From the IMG/VR virus record IMGVR_UViG_3300042731_006244, positions 1-61,623 of that record: DNA of 61,623 nucleotides; one strand, given 5' to 3'. Below are positions 54,919-61,623 of this stretch, one piece after another (position 1 is the first letter of the stretch; every line of letters starts with the position of its first letter). This DNA comes from a virus. The position numbers and the translations under genes were made by a program. The notes beneath the pieces are model-generated. The model searched no databases. It saw nothing but the letters and a program-made list of their open reading frames with translations, and was not told the origin of the DNA.

Positions 54919-57227
54919 TGGGCATAGTTGGTAGTTTAATAGCAAAACTAATACTCGATAAAACAGGATTTCGTAAAGGTCTGGAATCTGCGGATAAAGA
55001 TGCAAAGCAATTCAAATCAAAAAGTGGAAATACATTTAAATCGGTTGCAAAAGTGGCGGCAGGTGCATTTATGGCCATTGCGTCAGCAGCAATTGCTACT
55101 GGTGGTGCTGCTTTAAAAGCCGCCGCTGATTTTGAAAAGCAGAAAGTAGCTTTTGAAGTAATGCTTGGATCGGCAGGGAAAGCTCAAACATTACTTGAAC
55201 AGATAGAAGAATTTTCAGCAACAACACCTTTCCAGATGCCGGGATTGATTGAGGGTACAAAAAGACTTCTTGCTTTCGGTGTGGCAGAAGGTGAATTGAT
55301 AGAAAAGATGAAAAATCTTGGTAACGCCGCAATGGGTAATCAGGAAGTGCTTGGAAGATTAGTAGATGCGTATGGAAAATTGCGGGCAAAAGGCACTGCT
55401 ACAATGGAAGAGCTTAATAGGTTCACCGAGGCAGGGGTACCGATAGTTCAGACATTAGCAGATCAATACGAAGTGAGTACAGGGGAATTATTGAAAATGG
55501 TTTCCCAGGGAAAAGTAAGTTTCCAGGATGTTGACAAAGCATTGACAGGATTAACTACGGGCACAGGGAAATTTGCAGGCATGATTGAAAAACAAGCACA
55601 AACTCTAGGAGGTGTGTTTAGTACGCTCAAGGATAATATAGGATTAATTGCAAAGGATATAGGGACTGAACTTGCTCCGGCTGCAAAGGAGGCTATAGGC
55701 GGTGCAATAGATTTTTTTCAGAAAAATAGATCTATTATTGTTGCCACATTTACGGCATTACCTAAACTTGCTATGGAAACATTTCAAGCAATAGGAAAAA
55801 TAATTGAGAGAACATTTTCATGGGATACAATATCAGGATTATTTTCTGCTATGTGGAGCGGAATGATAAATCAATTTAAAATTACATGGGAATATTTCCC
55901 TAAAATAGCTATAGCTGCTATCGACGTTATAACAGCACCCCTACAAGCAATTGGTGAATTTTTGATAGATATTTTCAAAGCTGCATGGGTAAGCATAAAA
56001 AATACAGGGATAGCTGCATTTAACGCAATTATAATAGGTCCTATAAATGATATGATAGAAGCTGTGAACTTTTTATCGTTTGGCGCTCTTGATTTCAAAC
56101 CATTTGAAGTGATTGAAAAAGAGGCTATTCCCGCAATTCGTGAATGGGGTGAAATTTGGGATAAAAATATGAAGGAAGGCAAAGAAGGTTTACAGGTACT
56201 TGCTGATACCGCGGTTAAATTCGTTAGTGACACAACATCTAATTATGCATCTATGTTTTCGGAAATGGGGGCATTATACGAAGAAGATGTTACGGCGTAT
56301 TTGGATGCCGTCGACAAGATTATAGAAGAAGAAAAGAAAAAATTAGAGGCTAGTAAACAAGCGAAAGAAGAATTATCGGGGGAAGAGGTTGAAATAGTCA
56401 AAGAAAAAACAAAAGAAGAAATTGAACTTGAAATTAAAAGACATGAAACTTTACTTGAATTATATGGCACGGAAGAAGAACAGTTTATAGACTCAATAGA
56501 AAAAAAAGCAGAAAAATATAAAGAATTGCTTGGCGAAGAATTTGATGCTGCAAAATGGACTGCTGATCAGATTGCGCAATATAGAAAAGAAAAAGAAGAA
56601 GAGGCACTACAGGATTTTAAAAATAAAATCCAGGAACGTTTAAATACCGTAAATACATGGATGAATTATAGCATGGGTATAATCGGGGCATACTATGATT
56701 ATCAATCATCTATGATAGACGCAAATACAGAAGATGAAAAAAAAGCGGCATATAAAAAGGCAAAAATGGCCCGCCAACAATTTATGTGGAATAAACTTGC
56801 AACATTAGTACAAATAGGCATAGACACAGCAGGTGCAGCAATAAAGGCTTTGCCTAATATAGTTTTGGCTGGAATAATTACTGCTATGGGTATAGCAAAA
56901 GGTATTTTCGTAGCCGCTAAGGTACCACCACCTTTGCCCACGTTTCAACATGGTGGCTGGGTTGGCGGGATGTCCGGGATTGATCGGAATATGATAATGG
57001 CAAGTCAGGGAGAATTTGTAGTAAACCGTGAATCTGCAAGAAATAATAGAGAATTACTTGAAAGTATAAATGCTGGTAAAAGCGCTATTAGCATCATGCC
57101 ATCTGTGATCAATATTGTGACAAGTGATGGGCGGATAATAGGGAAAGCTGATCTGCAATTCATTCAAAAAGAAAGTAAATATGGAGGGGTACTTATTCAT
57201 CCCCGGGCAATAAGTGAGGCTGTATGA
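54918..57227 (+). CDS. Tape measure protein
   Basis: 769 residues. Lambda-like domain (GAALKAAADFEKQKVAFEVMLGSAGKAQTLLEQIEEFSATTPFQMPGLIEGTKRLLAFGV...GNQEVLGRLVDAYGKLRAKGTATMEELNRFTEAGVPI), hydrophobic segments, central coiled coil and a hydrophobic stretch near residue 640. TAATG coupled. At about 0.15 nm per residue it predicts a tail of roughly 115 nm. Confidence 0.9.
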   Translation: MGIVGSLIAKLILDKTGFRKGLESADKDAKQFKSKSGNTFKSVAKVAAGAFMAIASAAIATGGAALKAAADFEKQKVAFEVMLGSAGKAQTLLEQIEEFSATTPFQMPGLIEGTKRLLAFGVAEGELIEKMKNLGNAAMGNQEVLGRLVDAYGKLRAKGTATMEELNRFTEAGVPIVQTLADQYEVSTGELLKMVSQGKVSFQDVDKALTGLTTGTGKFAGMIEKQAQTLGGVFSTLKDNIGLIAKDIGTELAPAAKEAIGGAIDFFQKNRSIIVATFTALPKLAMETFQAIGKIIERTFSWDTISGLFSAMWSGMINQFKITWEYFPKIAIAAIDVITAPLQAIGEFLIDIFKAAWVSIKNTGIAAFNAIIIGPINDMIEAVNFLSFGALDFKPFEVIEKEAIPAIREWGEIWDKNMKEGKEGLQVLADTAVKFVSDTTSNYASMFSEMGALYEEDVTAYLDAVDKIIEEEKKKLEASKQAKEELSGEEVEIVKEKTKEEIELEIKRHETLLELYGTEEEQFIDSIEKKAEKYKELLGEEFDAAKWTADQIAQYRKEKEEEALQDFKNKIQERLNTVNTWMNYSMGIIGAYYDYQSSMIDANTEDEKKAAYKKAKMARQQFMWNKLATLVQIGIDTAGAAIKALPNIVLAGIITAMGIAKGIFVAAKVPPPLPTFQHGGWVGGMSGIDRNMIMASQGEFVVNRESARNNRELLESINAGKSAISIMPSVINIVTSDGRIIGKADLQFIQKESKYGGVLIHPRAISEAV

Positions 57228-58360
57228 GTCTGATTCACTTTAAATATCTGAATGAAGTCGATAAAGGTACTGTATTCCGATATTCGAGCCAGCTTGCCGG
57301 ATTACCAGCAACTAATATTCAGAATACTGTAAAAGCAAAAGCTTGGAGGACCGAGTCTGATTTTGTAGTGACAACATACAACCGGGAATTTGTTTTCCGT
57401 AATACTGCAACAAGTTCGGTATTGCAATTTTCTATTCCATCCGGGACATATACAGGATCCGGGCTTGCATCGACTATTCAGACAAATCTTAATAGCGTGG
57501 GAAATTATGCAGATCATGTGTGTAATTATAATTCTGCTACACAAATTTTTACGTTTGGGAGATCTGCTACATCAACCGGATTATTTCAAATGGTTTTCAG
57601 TAATGCGGCTTACAAGCATAATACAGTTGCGGTGCTAACTGGATTTGAAAATGGCGCGGATTATTCTGGATCTTTTAATTATACGTCTACTTCCACATTT
57701 GGAAATGAACATGAATTGATAGTATCATTCACAAGTACTCAAAGTGTGGATTCATTGATTATAGATGGGCATAATCTGGCAACCGGAACGGTAATAAGAT
57801 TTCGAGGAACTAAGGAAACAGCAACCATTTTTTCAGGCGGATGGAATACGGCAACCGGGATTACATTGAGTTCGACTATTGCGTATAATTCAAGTATAAT
57901 TTCAGTTGAATTCACTGCCACATCCATGAAACATATGCAGATATACTGGTATGATCGGTCACAAAGATATTCACAGATTGGTCGAATATTTGCCGGAACT
58001 TACTTTGAGCCGCAATATCGATATGATAATGATGTGCTTTTTCGGAAAAAAACGATTCTGAGAAGGACAAATCAGCAATTATCATATTCCGGGGTTACGT
58101 GGTGTGATCGGAGAAATTCTGTATATGAGTATGAAATCGGGATTGATCCCCTTGATCCTTATTATAATCCTACAACAAAATCAACTTTGGAGGCTATGTT
58201 TGATTACGTAGGTAATCATACACCTTTTTGGATAAGTTTAAATACCTCACTTAATAGTAATACTATCTATGGGCTATTGACAGATGATACAGAATATGAT
58301 AGATTAGAGAATACACCGGTTTTGCTAGCCGGGACTATTACCGTGAGGGAGCAAAAGTGA
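57224..58360 (+). CDS. Distal tail/baseplate-type protein, 378 aa
   Basis: Beta-rich, after the tape measure gene. HELIVSFTSTQSVDSLIIDGHNLATGTVIRFRG resembles a jelly-roll in tail tip-associated proteins. Likely part of the tail tip complex. Confidence 0.6.
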   Translation: MSLIHFKYLNEVDKGTVFRYSSQLAGLPATNIQNTVKAKAWRTESDFVVTTYNREFVFRNTATSSVLQFSIPSGTYTGSGLASTIQTNLNSVGNYADHVCNYNSATQIFTFGRSATSTGLFQMVFSNAAYKHNTVAVLTGFENGADYSGSFNYTSTSTFGNEHELIVSFTSTQSVDSLIIDGHNLATGTVIRFRGTKETATIFSGGWNTATGITLSSTIAYNSSIISVEFTATSMKHMQIYWYDRSQRYSQIGRIFAGTYFEPQYRYDNDVLFRKKTILRRTNQQLSYSGVTWCDRRNSVYEYEIGIDPLDPYYNPTTKSTLEAMFDYVGNHTPFWISLNTSLNSNTIYGLLTDDTEYDRLENTPVLLAGTITVREQK

Positions 58361-58524
58361 ATAATAAATATAACATACTTTTATGGTTTTTTTCTTTATT
58401 TTCTTTAAATGTATTAATCGTGGGGATTAAATCTAAACTAACATTATCTATAATTTTATCAGCGATTGGATTATGTATATTTATCGGATTGATTATATAT
58501 GATAAAATTAAAGGTGAAAAATGA
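58357..58524 (+). CDS. Two-helix membrane peptide, 55 aa
   Basis: GTG start in a GTGA overlap. Hydrophobic (ILLWFFSLFSLNVLIVGI; LTLSIILSAIGLCIFIGLIIY). An odd membrane gene inside the tail cluster; unknown. Confidence 0.5.
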   Translation: MNNKYNILLWFFSLFSLNVLIVGIKSKLTLSIILSAIGLCIFIGLIIYDKIKGEK

Positions 58525-58540
58525 AAGTATTTTTTATATT

Positions 58541-58615
58541 ATGTTTGATCTCTATCAATTTAAAATACAATTAAAAGAAATAGATATAAGATATAAAAAG
58601 ATAGGTACTGAATGA
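58541..58615 (+). CDS. Possible tiny protein, 24 aa
   Basis: MFDLYQFKIQLKEIDIRYKKIGTE ends ATGA into the tail-tip gene. It may serve only as a coupling frame; a 17-codon frame (58521) lies upstream. Confidence 0.3.
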   Translation: MFDLYQFKIQLKEIDIRYKKIGTE

Positions 58616-60534
58616 GCATAACAACCTATGCGGAATTAATAGCCGATCCTTCATCTAAAAAACGGGCTTTAATTGAAATAGAACCGAGTCAGCAATTGAT
58701 TATCTGGACAAATCATGCAGGTGATATTTATTACACAGAGATAGATCCTATACATGTATTAAGTGTAGATGAAGATGGAATCGCATTGACAGAAGTAAAC
58801 AGTTTAGGGGCTGTTTCTGCTGGGGAATGGTATTATGATGATGCGACAAATCTGATTTATGTAGAGATGTCTGGATCTGATTCACCGTATCAACATGAAG
58901 TTGTGGCAAATTATAGATGGTATGCTTGTAATGATGTGGATGAAGAAGGCGGAGTTATTTTTAATGATCGATATTATGAACCGTTATTATTGACGATTCC
59001 TGCTATCCGGCAGAGTAAGAAAGATCCTTTTTGGGGTATTTCTATTACTTCCCAGGGAAATGCTAGTTTTGCCAATGCTGATATAGGGGACGGGACCGGA
59101 TATTTTGATACAATTTTCAATTCTTATGCATGGATAAATAAATCTATTACAATTCTATGGGGGGGTGAAGATCTTCCTTATTCAGAATACAAAAAAGCTT
59201 TTAAAGGAATAATTGAAAATAAAGATTTTACCACGGGCGATTTTAAAATTTCATTTGTTGACAAAAAAGACAAATGGGATACTGTGATTCCTCTTAATTC
59301 ATTTGACCAAACGACATACCCGGATCTTGATGATGAAGACGTGGGTAAACCTATACCCTGGGGCTGGGGAATAATAAATAGACAGCCTGTTGTGTGTGTG
59401 ACTAGAGGTGCCGGGACTGCGACTAATACACATAAATTCAAGATAGTTGACACATCTCTGCATAGTATAGTTTCAATTGATCAAGTATATGTAAAAGGAA
59501 ATAATGCAGCTCATTCCAGTGCTGATATTGCAGCAGCAACATTCAAACTTTCTTCGACTGTATATACTCCTGGTGATGCGGTTACTGTAAGTTACCACGG
59601 CTATGAATCAGGAACTATAATTGAAAATCCAGTTGTAATCACACGGCAAATAGGAGAGCAAATCAGTGAAGAATATACATCAACTATCTGGAATCAAACG
59701 GATATAGAAAACGCAGAAGCAGATGTAGAAGAATTTCCTGTAGGAGTGAGCGTAACTGAGTTTACGAAAGCAATTGATGTCGTGCCAGAAATAATGAGGA
59801 GTTGTTTAGGTACATTTTTTCTGGATAATGACGGGCTTTATTCTATTAATATTTGGACTCCAAATCTTGAAGAGGATTTAGATAATATTAATGAAGACGA
59901 TATCATTGATGGATCCTTAACGGCAGAATCAAATATTGATGATATAAGAAAAACGATAAAAACAGGTTGGAATAAAAATCATTCAAAAAACACATACTCT
60001 TATAAAGAAAAAAGTACTACTATCACAGAACGATTACATGGAATAATAAAGAAAAGAATAATTAAAACTCTATTATCAGATGAGGACGCTGTAGACATAT
60101 ATAATGATAGAATATCATTATTAAGTAAAAATGCGACAATAAATATTAGTTTTAAATCTAAACTTCAATTTTCATTAAAAAATATAGGGGATAGAGCAAC
60201 TATATCATTAAGACGTACAACTGATAGCGATTATATACCTTGGATGAATGTGTCAACTATTGAAATTAAAGAGATTATAAAGGATTTCTTAAATAATACA
60301 CTTACAATGACTGTTGATAATCTCAAAGGCATAGGGGAGGAAATAGGTAATTGGACGGCGGATGATGTGGAATTTCCTTTGGAAATGGGAGGTGGATCCG
60401 GGAATACATGGGATCCAACATGGAGTGCTGAGAAAAAAGCTTATGCGCTACAACATTGGGGATACTGGACAGATGATGATGGATTCATTGATTCATCTGA
60501 TAGTACCACCTGGAATAAATCAATATGGTGGTGA
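58612..60534 (+). CDS. Tail tip protein, 640 aa
   Basis: Large beta-rich protein in the position of the baseplate hub. Segments ALIEIEPSQQLIIWTNHAGDIYY, RYYEPLLLTIPAIRQSKKDPFWG, DVGKPIPWGWGIINRQPVVCV and ITRQIGEQISEEYTSTIW resemble tail tip proteins of siphoviruses that use a DUF-type hub. Acidic Trp-rich C-terminus. Confidence 0.65.
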   Translation: MSITTYAELIADPSSKKRALIEIEPSQQLIIWTNHAGDIYYTEIDPIHVLSVDEDGIALTEVNSLGAVSAGEWYYDDATNLIYVEMSGSDSPYQHEVVANYRWYACNDVDEEGGVIFNDRYYEPLLLTIPAIRQSKKDPFWGISITSQGNASFANADIGDGTGYFDTIFNSYAWINKSITILWGGEDLPYSEYKKAFKGIIENKDFTTGDFKISFVDKKDKWDTVIPLNSFDQTTYPDLDDEDVGKPIPWGWGIINRQPVVCVTRGAGTATNTHKFKIVDTSLHSIVSIDQVYVKGNNAAHSSADIAAATFKLSSTVYTPGDAVTVSYHGYESGTIIENPVVITRQIGEQISEEYTSTIWNQTDIENAEADVEEFPVGVSVTEFTKAIDVVPEIMRSCLGTFFLDNDGLYSINIWTPNLEEDLDNINEDDIIDGSLTAESNIDDIRKTIKTGWNKNHSKNTYSYKEKSTTITERLHGIIKKRIIKTLLSDEDAVDIYNDRISLLSKNATINISFKSKLQFSLKNIGDRATISLRRTTDSDYIPWMNVSTIEIKEIIKDFLNNTLTMTVDNLKGIGEEIGNWTADDVEFPLEMGGGSGNTWDPTWSAEKKAYALQHWGYWTDDDGFIDSSDSTTWNKSIWW

Positions 60535-60535
60535 T

Positions 60536-60700
60536 ATGGAAATAAAAAGTTTTGAAGGTATGTTTTTGCTTGATTTAATAAATGAAGTTAAGGAATTTAT
60601 AAATCAACCAAAAATAAAATTGCTAAATATATCTCATGCAGCAAATGGTAATATAAATCCTAAATATACTATATTAGTAATATATGAGGAGTTGCAATAA
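60536..60700 (+). CDS. Hypothetical protein, 54 aa
   Basis: MEIKSFEGMFLLDLINEVKEFINQPKIKLLNISHAANGNINPKYTILVIYEELQ-type alpha/beta layout; short spacing after the tail-tip gene. Unknown. Confidence 0.5.
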   Translation: MEIKSFEGMFLLDLINEVKEFINQPKIKLLNISHAANGNINPKYTILVIYEELQ

Positions 60701-60701
60701 C

Positions 60702-61154
60702 ATGGAGTTAGATTTACGTGGGAAAGAAGATAATATACCTATTGTTAGACGTGTAGATCGACCGTGGGGATATTATAAACTTTTTGCAGAAAATATACCT
60801 TGCACTGCAAAAGTGTTGCATATTAAACGAAATGAAATGCTGTCTTTACAATATCATCGTTTTCGAGATCAGATATATTATTGTCTGGATGATTTTGATA
60901 TATGGACAAGTGATAGAGCAATTCCAATAGAAATTGATGGTGATATGAATTTTTTGAAGATTTTTTCTGAAAAACATATAAAAGTTAATAAACATCGACG
61001 TGGTGATATATTATATATACCTAAATTACATCTTCATCGTCCGGTATATCGTGGAATGTTCAAATATGGTTGTATAGTGGATATGGCTTTTGGGTTTAAT
61101 GATGAAAATGATATTATACGTGTAAAAGATAAATATGGAAGGGAGAATAAATAA
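60702..61154 (+). CDS. Cupin, phosphomannose isomerase type II-like
   Basis: 150 residues. RVDRPWGYYKLF, CTAKVLHIKRNEMLSLQYHRFRDQIYYCL and HRRGDILYIPKLHLHRPVYRG match the C-terminal cupin of mannose-6-phosphate isomerase/GDP-mannose pyrophosphorylase fusions, including the Q-HRF and H-H metal residues. Next to fibre genes, so it may supply or sense an activated sugar or act on a glycan. TAATG coupled to the fibre gene. Confidence 0.75.
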   Translation: MELDLRGKEDNIPIVRRVDRPWGYYKLFAENIPCTAKVLHIKRNEMLSLQYHRFRDQIYYCLDDFDIWTSDRAIPIEIDGDMNFLKIFSEKHIKVNKHRRGDILYIPKLHLHRPVYRGMFKYGCIVDMAFGFNDENDIIRVKDKYGRENK

Positions 61155-61623
61155 TGCCAATACCTAGTAATACAACTACTATAAGTGGGGTTACAAAGAA
61201 ATCGCAATATGATACATTATATGATAATGCTATTCTTTGTGATACAGGCGGAACCCCAGGAGGGGCACAAACCGTGCCAGGTGTAAAAACCTTTACAGAT
61301 GGACTAAAAGTTGAAAATATAAGTGCGATAAATGGTGATGGACTATATTTAAAAGATGATGGTGGAAATATTGGATTATTTATAGAAGATGGTGGAAATG
61401 CTATTGGATTGTTTACTGATGATGTTGAATCATGGGATGCTAGTATGAATGTTTTGGAATCATATGCAAGTACTTTAATGCTTTCAGCTACTGGAATATA
61501 TACATATTGGGTGTCAAATGCTTATTATGACGGATCGTGGAAATATAAAACTACTAATGTGGCAAGTATGATAACATTAAATGCAAATGGTTCTATAATA
61601 TTTTATACTAAAACTTCTGGTAC
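61154..61623 (+). CDS. Tail fibre-like protein, N-terminal part (continues at 1-835)
   Basis: Starts MPIPSNTTTISGVTKKSQYDTLYDNAILCDTGG and has a DGGNIGLFIEDGGNAIGLFTDD tandem repeat, typical of beta-helical or trimeric fibres. It runs off the window at 61623 and joins in phase to position 2 after removing the 69-base overlap. Confidence 0.65.
   Translation, partial: MPIPSNTTTISGVTKKSQYDTLYDNAILCDTGGTPGGAQTVPGVKTFTDGLKVENISAINGDGLYLKDDGGNIGLFIEDGGNAIGLFTDDVESWDASMNVLESYASTLMLSATGIYTYWVSNAYYDGSWKYKTTNVASMITLNANGSIIFYTKTSG
61555..61623. repeat. Overlap of a circular map, right copy
   Basis: Identical to bases 1-69; see the left copy. Confidence 0.88.

Noticed and set aside
1-61623. Alternative genetic code or stop-codon recoding
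   Set aside because: TAA, TAG and TGA all end well-supported genes with the next start overlapping; structural genes are unbroken in the standard code apart from the T9 site.

Overview
The window is an essentially complete tailed-phage genome. The first 69 bases equal the last 69, and one tail-fibre gene reads through the join in phase, so the map is a circle of about 61.55 kb opened inside that gene. It is AT-rich and uses the standard code, classical TTGACA/TATAAT-type promoters and strong GGAGG ribosome sites. All genes but two lie on the + strand. Terminase, portal, MuF-like protein, prohead protease/scaffold, capsid, tail tube, tape measure (769 aa) and tail-tip genes without a sheath gene indicate a siphovirus. 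Two overlapping spanin-like genes point to a host with an outer membrane. The host cannot be named from the sequence. I see no integrase, DNA polymerase or helicase.

Layout: 35.6-61.6 kb plus 0-1.6 kb is packaging, head, tail and fibres. 1.8-6.6 kb is a metabolic-looking module with three radical SAM enzymes. 6.6-10.9 kb is a membrane/lysis cassette with a holin candidate, spanins and a C39-like peptidase. 11.1-12.1 kb holds the only two minus-strand genes and a small helix-turn-helix gene, flanked by two promoters that share an operator-like sequence. 12.1-31.1 kb is an early region of many tiny proteins (often zinc-ribbon-like), with an AcrIII-1-type ring nuclease, ERF annealing protein, HNH, GIY-YIG and PD-(D/E)XK-like nucleases, a replication initiator with internal iterons, DUF1643 and two DNA methyltransferases. 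31.1-35.6 kb is a promoter-led operon encoding type IV CRISPR effector-like proteins: Csf2/Cas7, Csf1, a radical SAM protein and Csf3/Cas5, translationally coupled to the terminase genes. There is no CRISPR array, Cas6, DinG, CysH, Cas1 or Cas2.

The second theme is RNA. Upstream of a Ro60/TROVE-domain gene (42.2 kb) lie two tRNA-like sequences and three copies of a conserved two-strand stem motif, one in permuted order inside a tRNA-like body; these are candidate phage Y RNAs. At least five operons start with a sigma70 promoter followed at once by a pseudoknot-forming leader, usually ending in a U-run. Many gaps between the small early genes hold strong hairpins, acceptor/T-arm-like minihelices and a roughly 340-nt ornate leader. 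The phage therefore combines an arrayless type IV-like ribonucleoprotein, a Ro60-like RNA chaperone, an anti-type-III ring nuclease and many structured RNAs. That they act together is an inference; the individual elements are visible in the sequence.
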